Assembly: GCA_016213105.1 (NCBI GenBank)
Contig: JACRBN010000025.1
Location: 62,001 to 126,000 of the forward strand
Length of the DNA stretch: 64,000 bases
Reading direction: 5' to 3'
Source: Chloroflexota bacterium
Lineage (GTDB): Bacteria > Chloroflexota > Anaerolineae > Anaerolineales > Villigracilaceae
Below the pieces are notes generated by a model. It saw only the letters and a program-made list of their open reading frames with translations, was not told the origin of the DNA and searched no databases. Position 1 is the first letter of the stretch; each line of letters starts with the position of its first letter. Made by a program: the position numbers and the translations under genes. Shown piece after piece: positions 20,331 through 29,352 of the stretch.

Positions 20331-20357
20331 CTGAATTCTCAGGAAATCAGAATTCAG
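20331..20357. promoter_or_regulatory. Probable autoregulatory operator
   Basis: Perfect inverted repeat CTGAATTCT (20331-20339) and AGAATTCAG (20349-20357) with a 9-bp gap, just past the -10 box and 12 bp before the antitoxin ATG. AbrB-type antitoxins commonly repress their own operon through such sites. Confidence 0.55.
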
Positions 20358-20369
20358 AAAGAGATTCAA

Positions 20370-20591
20370 ATGTCTGAATATTTACAGGTTCGTTCCAATG
20401 GGCAGATTACCCTGCCAGCCGTCACCCGCCGCAAGGCCAACTTGCAGGAAGGCGACCTGCTCGAAATCCTGGTCGAAGCCGATGGGTCGATTCGACTCGT
20501 CCCCAAAACAGCGGTCGACCGCCTCCTGGCTGAAAAATATCAGCAAGCCGATATTGAATGGGCCTTGAAACAAGAAGGGACATCCAAGTGA
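20370..20591 (+). CDS. AbrB/MazE-type antitoxin
   Basis: 73 residues from the ATG at 20370. The N-terminal swapped-hairpin domain reads LQVRSNGQITLPAVTRR, LQEGDLLEIL and IRLVPK, the SpoVT/AbrB DNA-binding pattern. The C-terminal tail (~48-73) is charged and likely wraps the toxin. Its TGA overlaps the GTG of the PIN gene. An inverted repeat just upstream suggests autoregulation. The longer in-frame extension from 20244 covers promoter and operator and is rejected. Confidence 0.82.
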   Translation: MSEYLQVRSNGQITLPAVTRRKANLQEGDLLEILVEADGSIRLVPKTAVDRLLAEKYQQADIEWALKQEGTSK

Positions 20592-21085
20592 CGCGTATTG
20601 TAGTGTGCGATACAGGCCCCCTGCTTCACTTGAGTGAGGCAGGTTGTGTCAACCTGTTGGAAGCGGCAGGGGATATTTTGATTCCCCGCGAAGTGGCAAA
20701 TGAGTTCAAACGCAATTCCCAGAATCTTGCCCTCCCAAACTGGATAAAAGTCACCCTGCTGGAAAATAATGCCGCCAGTCAGGCAAGCAGGCTGGTCAAC
20801 GACGAGATCGATCTGGGGGAGGCAGAGGCCATTGTATTGGCACAACAAGTCCAGGCTGACTGGCTTCTAAGCGACGATGGGCGCGCGCGGCGATTTGCAG
20901 AGGCTCAAGGATTGGAAGTTCATGGATCAATTGGAGTGTTGCTGTGGGCCGCAGCCAACGATCAGATCCCAACTTGTAGTGAAGCACACCAATTGTTGAA
21001 AACCCTGTCAGAATCGTCTTTATGGGTGTCAGAAAATGTCCTGCAAAAAGCGCACCAAGCCATTGATGTCTTGATGGGAGAATAA
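20588..21085 (+). CDS. PIN-domain (DUF3368-like) toxin
   Basis: 165 residues from a GTG overlapping the antitoxin stop (GTGA). PIN-fold acidic residues are D8 in VVCDTGP, E78/E80 in LGEAEA and D96/D97 in LLSDDGRA. The layout fits DUF3368 PIN proteins, a VapC-like group that cleaves RNA using Mg2+. Paired with the AbrB-type protein, this is a type II toxin-antitoxin module. RNase activity and toxicity are inferred from family, not shown. Confidence 0.82.
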   Translation: MTRIVVCDTGPLLHLSEAGCVNLLEAAGDILIPREVANEFKRNSQNLALPNWIKVTLLENNAASQASRLVNDEIDLGEAEAIVLAQQVQADWLLSDDGRARRFAEAQGLEVHGSIGVLLWAAANDQIPTCSEAHQLLKTLSESSLWVSENVLQKAHQAIDVLMGE

Positions 21086-21152
21086 AAGCGATACAATAAA
21101 TCGGTGGTCTGTCCATATCCAGAAACCATTCAGCCTTCATCGAGGACACAAC

Positions 21153-22370
21153 ATGAAATATGCACTTCCATTGCTCCTGATCACTGTCACATTGCTCACG
21201 GCTTGCGCTCCCGACGCCACCCCACAGCCGACCCTGCCTCCACACACCCACACCCCCACGGCCACAGCCGCGGCTACAGCCATCCCGCCCACTGCGACGC
21301 CCACCAACACACCGCGCCCGACGCCGACGCCCAACTATCCCCTGCCGCTTCAAACCCCGATCTCCGCCCTCCAGCCGATCACCACTGACAATTTGACCGC
21401 CCTGCGTCCCGTCTCCAGGCTGATTTTCGATGGGCTGCCGCAATCCACGTTCGACATCTCGTCCTGGAGGCCGCGCCATCCGCTGTGGATTTTTTCGAGC
21501 GACCTGAGCCGCGCGGCCCTCGTCCAGCCAGATTACGTCGCCATCCTCGATGTGGCGGGAACGGGCGAATCCATGCAGACCCTGCGCCTGACGGACGACC
21601 GCCCGTGGAGCGACGGTGCATTTTTGAAGAATAACAAATTCCTGACCCTCGGCCAGGGCAGCCTTTCGCTCTTCGACCTGTCCAGCGGACGCGAACTCAA
21701 GAAGATCGACCTGTACTGCTGTCTCGACAAACGCCTCTATCTGCTGCCCGACGGCGAACGCGCCCTGGTCCCCACGCGCACGGGCATGGATTTGTACGAA
21801 GTCGAAACCCTGGAACGCATCCAGGGCTACGACGCGCCAGGCAACAGCAGCATGGTGGCAGACGTCAGTCTCGATGGCAAGCTGCTGGCGTTGGCAGGCG
21901 AACGCAACAAAAGCGTCTTCATCTTTGACGTGGAACGGGCAGTGGTCAATCAAACGCTCAAGGTGGAGCGCTTCGTGGCCGTCAACGTGAAATTTCTCGG
22001 CAACGACCAGGTGATCCTGACCGATGAACTGAGCGACTTCAACCTTCTGCAATTCTGGGATGCGACCACGGGCAAGAAGCTGCGCGAGATTCAACTGACC
22101 GACGAGATGTTCGGCCTGCCCGCCAAAGAACGGTTCCGCGTCGCCTCTGTGGCGGTACATCCTTCGGGCGAGTTCTTCGTCATGGCGATTTCCTCGTCCA
22201 AACCCCTGCTCGTCTTCTGGGAGGCGGATGCTGACCAACCCTTCGCTGTCATGGACGCGGCGAAATATGGTGTCCGCTCCTTCTACTCCGCCACCAAGAC
22301 CGACTTTATGGAATTTGTGGACGAATCCAGACTGCTGATCCTGGGTGAACTGTGGGGCGTGCTCCCGTAA
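21153..22370 (+). CDS. Lipoprotein with beta-propeller (WD40-like) domain
   Basis: 405 residues. Signal peptide and lipobox LLTAC near 14-18, then a Thr/Pro linker (~20-65) and a domain of repeated four-strand blades (for example VAILDVAGTGESMQTLRL, LSLFDLSSGRELKKI, VFIFDVERAVVNQTL, LQFWDATTGKKLREI). It is anchored outside the membrane. Ligand unknown; such propellers usually bind proteins or sugars. A weak hairpin with T-run (AAACGTCC/GGGCGTTTTT near 22392-22420) follows the stop. Confidence 0.78.
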   Translation: MKYALPLLLITVTLLTACAPDATPQPTLPPHTHTPTATAAATAIPPTATPTNTPRPTPTPNYPLPLQTPISALQPITTDNLTALRPVSRLIFDGLPQSTFDISSWRPRHPLWIFSSDLSRAALVQPDYVAILDVAGTGESMQTLRLTDDRPWSDGAFLKNNKFLTLGQGSLSLFDLSSGRELKKIDLYCCLDKRLYLLPDGERALVPTRTGMDLYEVETLERIQGYDAPGNSSMVADVSLDGKLLALAGERNKSVFIFDVERAVVNQTLKVERFVAVNVKFLGNDQVILTDELSDFNLLQFWDATTGKKLREIQLTDEMFGLPAKERFRVASVAVHPSGEFFVMAISSSKPLLVFWEADADQPFAVMDAAKYGVRSFYSATKTDFMEFVDESRLLILGELWGVLP

Positions 22371-22527
22371 CTCCCATCCCATCAGACAAGAAAGCAAACG
22401 TCCTGCTGGTGCTGGGCGTTTTTAATTTTGAACCTTTTCCCATCTCGCTGGTACATACCATTGAGAAGCAGATACAATGCGAGCAGAACTTACCATTCCC
22501 TTGAAACTGCAAGAGACGCAGCCCGCC

Positions 22528-23076
22528 ATGACGCAATCCGCTGAAGACCTTGACCTGATCCATCGCATGCAAGCAGGCGATGACGATGCCGTGCGCGACC
22601 TGTACGCACGGTACGGTCAGCGGCTGTATGCGTATGCCTTGCGCCTCACAGACGATCCCGCCACCGCCGAGGACGTGACTCAAAACACGCTCGTCACGGC
22701 CTGGCGCACCGCCCGCACCTTCCGCGCTGAGGGACGCCTCATCGCCTGGCTGCTGGGCATCGTGCATCATACGGCGATGAAATCCCTGCGAGGGAACACG
22801 CGCTATCTCGACGAGGTGGCAGAAGAAACCATCCGCGCAGATCAGCCAACGCCCGAGGAGCAGGCACAGGTCAGGGATGAGAGTCGCTGGGTGCGCCAGG
22901 GCATGCAGAGTCTTTCGCCCGAACATCGCGCCGTGCTCGACCTAGTCTTCTATCAAGGGCTGTCGCTCAACGAAGCGGCGCAAGTGTTGAACATTCCCGT
23001 TGGCACGGTCAAGAGTCGCCTGAGTTATGCGCGCGACCATCTGCGCGGCGTGCTGGCACGCACGGAGGAACGATGA
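22528..23076 (+). CDS. ECF-type RNA polymerase sigma factor
   Basis: 182 residues from the ATG at 22528. An ATG at 22477 overlaps a TACAAT -10-like box, so the later start is preferred. Region 2 is LYARYGQRLYAYALRL to DVTQNTLVTAWR (~20-60), and region 4 is LSPEHRAVLDL and NIPVGTVKSRLSYARD (~130-170). Its stop overlaps the next gene's start (ATGA), and that gene begins with an anti-sigma-type zinc finger. The pair probably controls the ABC transporter operon behind it. Confidence 0.88.
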   Translation: MTQSAEDLDLIHRMQAGDDDAVRDLYARYGQRLYAYALRLTDDPATAEDVTQNTLVTAWRTARTFRAEGRLIAWLLGIVHHTAMKSLRGNTRYLDEVAEETIRADQPTPEEQAQVRDESRWVRQGMQSLSPEHRAVLDLVFYQGLSLNEAAQVLNIPVGTVKSRLSYARDHLRGVLARTEER

Positions 23077-23942
23077 ATCACGAAGAGCAACTCATTCGCT
23101 ACGCCGCAAATCAACTCAACGAAAGCGAACGCGCGGAGTTCGAAAAACATCTTGCGGGATGTGCGGGCTGTCAGGCGGATCTGCCTCTCTGGCGCTCTCT
23201 CGCGAACGAGGTCATCTCATCAGACGCCGCCGTGCCTGCTCCCGTCCATCTGGCGGATTCCGCGCTGAAAGCGATCCATGCCCCCTCGAAATTGACGCGC
23301 GCCCTCAAGAGCACGATTCAACTTCTACGCATGCAACTGCTTCTCATGCACAACGAGCTATGGATCGGCTCGGCGGCCTTGATGTTCATCTTTTTGGCGA
23401 TGGCGCTGCTCGTGGCGCGCGTGGAAGTGCTGCACCTATTCGTGCCAATGATCGCCGCAGGCACCGTGACCTTGATCTACGGTTCGGAGCATGATCCCGC
23501 CGCCGAGTTGACCTTTGCCACGCCCATCTCACCGTGGAAGATCCTGCTGGCGCGCCTGACGCTGGTCTCCGCCTACAACGTGTTCCTCGCCCTGTGCGCG
23601 ATGGCAGGACTGCTTCTCATCCTGCCGCCGCAAGAGATTGGCGAACTCATCCTCGGCTGGCTTGCACCCATGACTTTCCTTTCCGCGTTGGCGCTGCTGC
23701 TCTCGCTGTGGATCGGCACAAACAATGCCTTGTTCATCTCATACACGCTGTGGGCCGCGCAATACCTGGCCTTGACTTCCGTCGGCGAATGGTTCAACTT
23801 CTTCACTCCCTGGCTCGAGTCATACCGTCAGTTCTGGCAAGACCCCGCCCTGCTTTTCCTCCTTGGATTTGCGCTGATCCTGTTCGCGCTCTGGTCGGCA
23901 GGACGTGAGCAGGTGCAATGGCGCAGAGCGATTGCAATATAA
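23073..23942 (+). CDS. Zinc-finger anti-sigma domain fused to a multi-pass membrane domain
   Basis: 289 residues. The N-terminus carries the ZAS-type motif EKHLAGCAGC (H-x3-C-x2-C, ~25-34). About six membrane helices follow (~95-285), containing HDPAAELTFATPISPWKILL, similar to the fifth gene's DPAIELRFATPIRAAQILFE. So this looks like an anti-sigma factor whose membrane part is an ABC-2-type permease-like domain. It overlaps the sigma gene by 4 bp. Holding the sigma factor at the membrane is an inference from the ZAS family. Confidence 0.75.
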   Translation: MNHEEQLIRYAANQLNESERAEFEKHLAGCAGCQADLPLWRSLANEVISSDAAVPAPVHLADSALKAIHAPSKLTRALKSTIQLLRMQLLLMHNELWIGSAALMFIFLAMALLVARVEVLHLFVPMIAAGTVTLIYGSEHDPAAELTFATPISPWKILLARLTLVSAYNVFLALCAMAGLLLILPPQEIGELILGWLAPMTFLSALALLLSLWIGTNNALFISYTLWAAQYLALTSVGEWFNFFTPWLESYRQFWQDPALLFLLGFALILFALWSAGREQVQWRRAIAI

Positions 23943-23950
23943 AAATCTTC

Positions 23951-24075
23951 CCGTCATTGCGAGGAGGGTGTTCTTCCCGACGAAGCAATCTCATGATTAA
24001 GTGGGAGACTGCTTCGGGCAAAGTGCACACCTGCCCTGGCGGGTGGTGCCAGGGAGAGCGCCCTCGCAATGACGG
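23951..24075. repeat. CATTGCGAGG-type palindromic element, copy A
   Basis: Starts CCGTCATTGCGAGG and ends CCCTCGCAATGACGG. The inner stem is GAAGCAATCTC paired with GAGACTGCTTC. It sits between the anti-sigma and permease genes of the operon. Confidence 0.75.
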
Positions 24076-24093
24076 CAAATCACTGGAGTTCCC

Positions 24094-24873
24094 ATGTCTC
24101 GATTTTTCGGCGTCATTCGCCATGAATTCAATATGTCCCTGCACCGCCCTGGCTTATGGATCGCCTACGGCTTGTTATTCATCTTCTATTCGGTCACGGT
24201 CATGTACCCCGTGCCAGAGGAAGAAGTGACCCTCCTCACCAACCAACAGACCTGGCAATACGCAGGGCAAATGGCCTTCACCTTCAACCTGTTCCTGCCT
24301 GTGGTTGTCGGCATCCTCTCGGCAGACCGCTTGTTGCGCGATTTCCGTCAAAGCGTCCGCGAGTTGCAGGAGAGCACGCCGCTCAGTCTCGTCACCTACA
24401 CGCTCGGAAAATACTTCGGCGTGCTGGCGGCATCGCTTGCACCAGTTCTGGTGTGGGTGTGGCTTATCTCTGGCTTGTTCATTGCCTTTGGCAATGCGTC
24501 CATCAGTTTTCTCTACGCCATCACACTGGCATTTTTCGCCATCATGGTGCCTGCTTTCGCGTTCGTCATCGCTTTTTCGCTGGCATGTCCGCTTGTCATG
24601 CCGCTGCGCGTCTATCAAATTCTGTTCACAGGGTATTGGTTCTGGGGCAATTACATCAGCCCTGAATTCTTCCCCACCCTCAACGGGACGTTACTCACCG
24701 CGAGCGGGTTGTATGCCTATCAGGGCTTTTTCGGCGGCTTCATCAACGCCGCGGATCCGCTCAAATATTCCGCATCAGACGCGTCTCTCAATCTGCTTGT
24801 GCTTGGGCTGTGCATCGCGGCTGTGATGGTTGTGCTTAACTTTTACCTGCAATGGCAATCCCGCCGCGCATAG
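24094..24873 (+). CDS. ABC-2-type membrane permease
   Basis: 259 residues with about six membrane helices: one near 18-40, then pairs near 65-85, 105-135, 140-165, 170-190 and 235-255. The start MSRFFGVIRHEFNMSLHRPG and the cytoplasmic QSVRELQESTPLS segment are typical of ABC-2 export permeases. It lies in an operon with a related membrane protein and an ATPase. Substrate unknown. Confidence 0.75.
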   Translation: MSRFFGVIRHEFNMSLHRPGLWIAYGLLFIFYSVTVMYPVPEEEVTLLTNQQTWQYAGQMAFTFNLFLPVVVGILSADRLLRDFRQSVRELQESTPLSLVTYTLGKYFGVLAASLAPVLVWVWLISGLFIAFGNASISFLYAITLAFFAIMVPAFAFVIAFSLACPLVMPLRVYQILFTGYWFWGNYISPEFFPTLNGTLLTASGLYAYQGFFGGFINAADPLKYSASDASLNLLVLGLCIAAVMVVLNFYLQWQSRRA

Positions 24874-24886
24874 GAATATAGATAGA

Positions 24887-25549
24887 ATGAAACGCTTTTC
24901 CCTGAAATACACGCTGCTAACCTACCGCCTCGACCAACTCTGGTTCCCGCTGGCGTTCTGGGCATTCTTCGTCATCCTGACCTTGTTGTTGGGAGAACAA
25001 GTGGACGACTTCGACATCGCCCGCGCCTATATCGGTGTTGCCATTCCACTCATCGGTGGATTCATGGCTGCCTACGCCATCCTCGACGACCCCGCCATTG
25101 AACTGCGCTTTGCAACGCCCATCCGCGCCGCGCAGATCCTCTTCGAGCGGACAGCTCTGATCCTCCTCGTTCAGGCCGTATGTGCGCTTGCCTTCATTCT
25201 CTTTGCCCTGTTCATCGGCGTGGACTTTTCTCCGCTCGGCAGCGCCCTCAACCTGCATCTCTCATGGCTCGTTCCCACCGTGGCGATGATCGCCCTGGGA
25301 ACCTTCGGCGCCATCCTCGGCGCACAGACCATGATCGGCTCTTTCCTCGTCGGCCTGGTCTGGATCATCGAGGTCATCATCCGTGACGGGATGGCGGTCA
25401 ACAATTGGAAATATGCCTACATCTTCATGGGTATTCTCAGCCCCGAGCATCCCGACCTTGTTTCGAATCAAATTGCGCTCTTCGGCGCATCAGCCGTTTT
25501 TCTTTTCTTCACCTGGCTGCTGCTGCATCGACAGGAAAGATACATCTAG
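24887..25549 (+). CDS. ABC-transporter-associated membrane protein
   Basis: 220 residues from the ATG at 24887; an upstream in-frame start overlaps the previous gene by 44 bp and is rejected. Six hydrophobic helices. DPAIELRFATPIRAAQILFE mirrors DPAAELTFATPISPWKILLA in the anti-sigma fusion, so the two membrane domains are probably paralogues. It likely pairs with the neighbouring permease and ATPase as an exporter subunit. Confidence 0.72.
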   Translation: MKRFSLKYTLLTYRLDQLWFPLAFWAFFVILTLLLGEQVDDFDIARAYIGVAIPLIGGFMAAYAILDDPAIELRFATPIRAAQILFERTALILLVQAVCALAFILFALFIGVDFSPLGSALNLHLSWLVPTVAMIALGTFGAILGAQTMIGSFLVGLVWIIEVIIRDGMAVNNWKYAYIFMGILSPEHPDLVSNQIALFGASAVFLFFTWLLLHRQERYI

Positions 25550-25553
25550 CATT

Positions 25554-25638
25554 CCGTCATTGCGAGGGCGGATCCCGAAGCAATCTCCCGCTTAATCATG
25601 GGATTGCTTCGCCGCAAAGAGCGCGGCTCGCAATGACG
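25554..25638. repeat. CATTGCGAGG-type palindromic element, copy B
   Basis: Outer arms CCGTCATTGCGAGGGCGG and CGGCTCGCAATGACG, inner arms GAAGCAATCTC and GGATTGCTTC. Placed between the membrane gene and the ATPase gene of the same operon as copy A. Confidence 0.75.
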
Positions 25639-25659
25639 AATTATCGAAAGGACATCCCC

Positions 25660-26559
25660 ATGATTCAAATCACTGGACTCACTAAAACCTACGGTGCTGG
25701 TAACAAAACCGTCCATGCGCTCAACGGCGTGGACTTGCAGATCAACTCAGGCATGTTCGGCTTGCTTGGCCCGAACGGCGCGGGCAAGACCACCTTCATG
25801 CGCATCCTGGCGGGCATCGTCAACCCCAGCGGCGGCTCCATCCGCGTAGGCGGGCATGATCTCACCACCGAAGCGGGCAAACATGCGGTCAAGTCCATGC
25901 TTGGCTATCTGCCGCAGGAACTTGGCATGTATACCGAACTGACCGCCGAGCAATTCGTCGATTACATGGCGATCCTCAAAGGCCTGGACGATACATCCAA
26001 ACGCAATAAGCGCGTGACCGAAGTGCTGGAGATGGTCGGCCTGCGTGACGTGGCGAAACGAAAAATCAAGGGCTTTTCGGGCGGGATGAAGCGCCGCGTC
26101 GGGATCGCTCAGGCTTTGGTCAACGACCCGAAGATGCTCATCGTGGACGAGCCAACAGCGGGGCTTGACCCCGAAGAGCGGATTCGCTTCCGCAACCTGC
26201 TCGTCAACCTCGCCGCGGATCGGGTCGTGCTGCTTTCGACTCACATTGTCGAAGACATCGGCCAGACCTGCCGCGACCTGGCTGTGCTTTCAAAGGGAAG
26301 AATCCTCTTCCGCGGCAGTCCCGCCGACATGCTCAAAGCCACCGAAGGCCACGTCTGGACGTTGACCCTGTCTGGCCTGGAAAAGCCCAACCACGACCTG
26401 ACCGTTGTTTCCATGCTGCATCTCGCCGAAGGGACACAGTATCGGCTGGTGGGCGCATCGGCTCAAGAATATCCATCGGCACAGCCAACCCAGCCTGGGC
26501 TGGAGGATGGTTACGTGTGGCTGATGAAGAGTATCGGCCAAGCCGTGGATGCGATTTGA
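25660..26559 (+). CDS. ABC transporter ATP-binding protein
   Basis: 299 residues, ATG at 25660 after GAAAGGA. Walker A GPNGAGKTT (37-45), signature GFSGGMKRRVGIAQAL, Walker B MLIVDEPTAGLD, H-loop LLSTH. The C-terminal ~80 residues form an accessory region common in multidrug- or antibiotic-type ABC-2 exporters. It energises the membrane proteins at 24094 and 24887, and the operon is headed by the ECF sigma / ZAS pair. Substrate not determinable. Confidence 0.93.
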   Translation: MIQITGLTKTYGAGNKTVHALNGVDLQINSGMFGLLGPNGAGKTTFMRILAGIVNPSGGSIRVGGHDLTTEAGKHAVKSMLGYLPQELGMYTELTAEQFVDYMAILKGLDDTSKRNKRVTEVLEMVGLRDVAKRKIKGFSGGMKRRVGIAQALVNDPKMLIVDEPTAGLDPEERIRFRNLLVNLAADRVVLLSTHIVEDIGQTCRDLAVLSKGRILFRGSPADMLKATEGHVWTLTLSGLEKPNHDLTVVSMLHLAEGTQYRLVGASAQEYPSAQPTQPGLEDGYVWLMKSIGQAVDAI

Positions 26560-26563
26560 CAAA

Positions 26564-26597
26564 AAATCCCGAGGTCACACAACCTCGGGATTTTTTT
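26564..26597. terminator. Bidirectional terminator
   Basis: Perfect 12-bp stem AAATCCCGAGGT (26564-26575) and ACCTCGGGATTT (26582-26593) with T-runs on both strands, between convergent genes. Confidence 0.85.
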
Positions 26598-26598
26598 C

Positions 26599-27432
26599 TT
26601 ATAGCTCGAGCTTCATCTGAAATTGACCCAGGTCTTCCTTTTCGAACCCCGTCTTCTCGAAGAAGCCCGTCATCTCCCCGGGGAAGATGGCGGGGACATG
26701 CCAGGTCTTGTTGGGATACTTCGCGAACAATGCACGCAGCAATCGCCGCGCCTGTCCCTGCCCGCGCGCAGACAGTTCGGTCAGCGCCGACCAGAGTGTG
26801 ACGTGTTCGCCCGTCAGCGCCGAGGTGACGGCGTAGGCCGAGTCAAGTTGGAAGGCGCGCGAGGGCGTGGCAAACAGGGCAATCGTTCCGCCCGCCACCT
26901 GCCAGGGCAGGTCGGGATAGCCGTGATGAATGATGAGATCTCCCGCTACGGGGATTTCAATCTCGGACAGATTCGCAGGTTCGCCCGTCGGCGCAGAGAC
27001 GCTGAAGCCCGTCAACCTGCGCATTTTGACGAAACCATATTTCTCGTACAGGCGGATGGCAGGTTCGTTGCGGTCGATGACTTCCAGGTACATCACGCGC
27101 TCGGCGCGTTCGCGCGCCTCTGTGACCAGCTTCTCCATCGTAAATGATCCTGCGCCCCGCGCCCGCCACGCGGAGATGACGCCCATCGCGGCCACGCGGC
27201 TGGCCGATCCGCGGCGGGCGATCAGGGCCAGGGCGGCGGGAACGCCGTCCGCCAGCAGGACGCGGCTGGAGGTCAGGTCGACCGAGTCGCGGCGGATCAT
27301 GCCCAGCAGGGCGTTCACATCCATGTGAATGGGGACGAAGTAGTTCTCGAAGCCGCGCGTCAACAGGTCGGCCAGGTCAACCGGGGGAAAATCCGAGGCA
27401 GGTTGCAGGGAGAAAGAAGGAGTGGTATCCAT
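26599..27432 (-). CDS. Two-domain GNAT-family acetyltransferase
   Basis: 277 residues. The first GNAT domain (~10-150) shows AMGVISAWRARGAGSFTMEK, the acetyl-CoA loop, and YLEVIDRNEPAIRLYEKYGF. A second, shorter half (~170-277) has LSARGQGQARRLLRALF and GFFEKTGFEKED, so this appears to be a tandem GNAT. The substrate is unknown. Monocistronic between the shared terminator and the subtilase gene. Confidence 0.82.
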   Translation of the reverse strand: MDTTPSFSLQPASDFPPVDLADLLTRGFENYFVPIHMDVNALLGMIRRDSVDLTSSRVLLADGVPAALALIARRGSASRVAAMGVISAWRARGAGSFTMEKLVTEARERAERVMYLEVIDRNEPAIRLYEKYGFVKMRRLTGFSVSAPTGEPANLSEIEIPVAGDLIIHHGYPDLPWQVAGGTIALFATPSRAFQLDSAYAVTSALTGEHVTLWSALTELSARGQGQARRLLRALFAKYPNKTWHVPAIFPGEMTGFFEKTGFEKEDLGQFQMKLEL

Positions 27433-27453
27433 TCTGAAATTATACTTTGTGGT

Positions 27454-28662
27454 TTACTTTTGAAGGGCAGCGATCAACGCCTGCGGGTCGAGGATCATGC
27501 CAAAGGAATATGACTTCCCATCGTGCATGATTTGGATTGTCCTGCCCGTTTCGAGGGCTGTCGCCCAGAATTCCTCAGGCGTGATATCAGGCTTGACCTG
27601 GGCTGCCAGCGCATAGGTCCCTGCCACGTAGGGGATCGACCAGCTTATACCACCCTGACGATAAAAAACGTAATCGCTGAATCCGGTCGGGCTGGCTATC
27701 GTGCGCGAATCCATGGGGACAAGCAGCATCCTGGAAGGGACCGCGCCGTTGTAGAAATTGTCGGCCCACCAGTCGGCAGGCATGTAGGAAAACGGGGCGT
27801 CTGCATCCGATAATGGTTCGCGTCCCAACCCAAAGAGTTCGAACCCGTAGGTGTCCTCCAATACCGTGTTGACGACAAAGATGCCGTCGGCCCTGGCTTC
27901 CTCCACCGCTGACGTGATTTCAGCGTATCCCTGGTCGCCGGGCATCCACCCAATGGACATGGAAAGAGCCCGGATGCGATGATCCTGGGGCAGGGTTTGA
28001 TTCACTTCAAGGATGCGCCTCACGATTTTTGCCAGGCAGGTAAAATCGGTTTGATCCCTTCCGTAGCAGCTCTCGGTTGCGAAATAATACAGGTCCGCTT
28101 CCGGTGCGACACCGACAGTTTTGCCAACGGCAATGGAGGCAACCGCCGCGCCATGAATCGACATGGCATCCAACCACGGAACCTCCCAGGTTTCTTCATA
28201 CAATTTGAGTTGATTGACATATTCCTGATGGTCCACCAGCAGGGTTTGGTCGATAATGGCCACCCCAATCCCTTTGCCGGTGATCCCCTGCGCATGTAAC
28301 TGACGAACTCCCAGCCCTGGATTTTTCCCCATTTCCAAAATGTGCCGCCAGTCGAAATCCGACGGCATCTTTGCGGCCTCCGGCCAGATCGTCTTGTCAT
28401 CGAATGAGGCATGAGACAAAACATCCCCTGAATCTGACAGGTCCAACCCGGTCAAATCGGCCGAGCGCAAATCCACCTGCCAAAGGTCGCTGGAGTGTGG
28501 ATCGTAGTTGGCTGGAATGGAGTTAAGCGTCACGGTGTAGTTTGCAGGGTTCGGGTGGCGGGCGATCTTTTCCCTGGGAGACCGCGCGCGAAAAACCCCA
28601 TATACAACAGCCAACACCAAAACGGCCAATATCAACACCAAGACACGAGACTTGCCAGGCAT
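27454..28662 (-). CDS. Membrane-anchored subtilisin-like (S8) serine peptidase
   Basis: 402 residues from the ATG at 28662, which has AAGGAGG at ideal spacing; a longer frame lacks one. An N-terminal anchor helix (~6-24) is followed by an extracytoplasmic domain. Candidate triad: D138 (GVAIIDQTLL), H170 (SIHGAAVASIAVG) and S340 (GGISWSIPYVAG). The Ser motif departs from the usual GTSMATP, and the aspartate motif is also atypical, so activity is likely but not certain. No separate propeptide is evident. Confidence 0.82.
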   Translation of the reverse strand: MPGKSRVLVLILAVLVLAVVYGVFRARSPREKIARHPNPANYTVTLNSIPANYDPHSSDLWQVDLRSADLTGLDLSDSGDVLSHASFDDKTIWPEAAKMPSDFDWRHILEMGKNPGLGVRQLHAQGITGKGIGVAIIDQTLLVDHQEYVNQLKLYEETWEVPWLDAMSIHGAAVASIAVGKTVGVAPEADLYYFATESCYGRDQTDFTCLAKIVRRILEVNQTLPQDHRIRALSMSIGWMPGDQGYAEITSAVEEARADGIFVVNTVLEDTYGFELFGLGREPLSDADAPFSYMPADWWADNFYNGAVPSRMLLVPMDSRTIASPTGFSDYVFYRQGGISWSIPYVAGTYALAAQVKPDITPEEFWATALETGRTIQIMHDGKSYSFGMILDPQALIAALQK

Positions 28663-28866
28663 GTATCCTCCTTGGGAATCATGACAACCGTTGGCAATCT
28701 TACCCCCGCAAGTATTATCCAGGCAAGCCGCCTGCCAGATAGTTTCCCTGCAATAGTCGCCGATTGTTCCCCGCTCCCCCATTGCCTGATGGCGGAAAAT
28801 CCCCTACAATGAAGACAGACTTTCCCACTTGGAGGAGCCGTCCCAAACGCCTGGGATGCGATCAAT

Positions 28867-29352
28867 ATGGAAGAAAAAACCTATACCGTCTCACAAGCCC
28901 ATTTGTTTTTTGCAGTCGATTACAACACCCAAACCTGGGAATTACTCGAAAAAGCCAGACGCACCGAAGATGAAAATGTGCGCATGATCGAGTACGCGCA
29001 TTCCTCCCTGGCTCATTGGAGGGCGACGGGGACCGCCCTGCGCCACCAACGCGGCGAGTGGCTGCTCTCGCGCGTCTATGCCGCGCTGGGCGAAGGCAAA
29101 CAGGCCATGAAGCACGCCTATCTGTGTGTCGAGATCATGCAGTCCAACAAGGCGGAGATGCAGGATTTCGACTTTGCCTTTGCCTTCGAGGCCATCGCCC
29201 GCGCCCATGCCGTCCTGGGGGAACGCGCCGACGCCGAACGCTTCCTGCAAAAGGCGAAGGAGGCGGGCGAAAAGATCAAACAGGACGAGGACCGCGAAAC
29301 CTTCTTTGCGGAACTCAGAAGCGGCGACTGGAACGGGGTGCAAGTCGCGTAA
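28867..29352 (+). CDS. Small TPR-like helical protein
   Basis: 161 residues, all helical in appearance. LSRVYAALGEGKQAMKHAYL and FEAIARAHAVLGERADAERF are two TPR-like hairpins (~70-130). N-terminal SQAHLFFAVDYNTQTWELLE is a conserved-looking helix. No catalytic motif; probably a protein-binding module. The 28663-28866 gap upstream holds no evident gene. Confidence 0.7.
   Translation: MEEKTYTVSQAHLFFAVDYNTQTWELLEKARRTEDENVRMIEYAHSSLAHWRATGTALRHQRGEWLLSRVYAALGEGKQAMKHAYLCVEIMQSNKAEMQDFDFAFAFEAIARAHAVLGERADAERFLQKAKEAGEKIKQDEDRETFFAELRSGDWNGVQVA

Noticed and set aside
20796-22397. 533-codon minus-strand frame opposite the propeller lipoprotein
   Set aside because: No domain, and overlaps two well-supported plus-strand genes.
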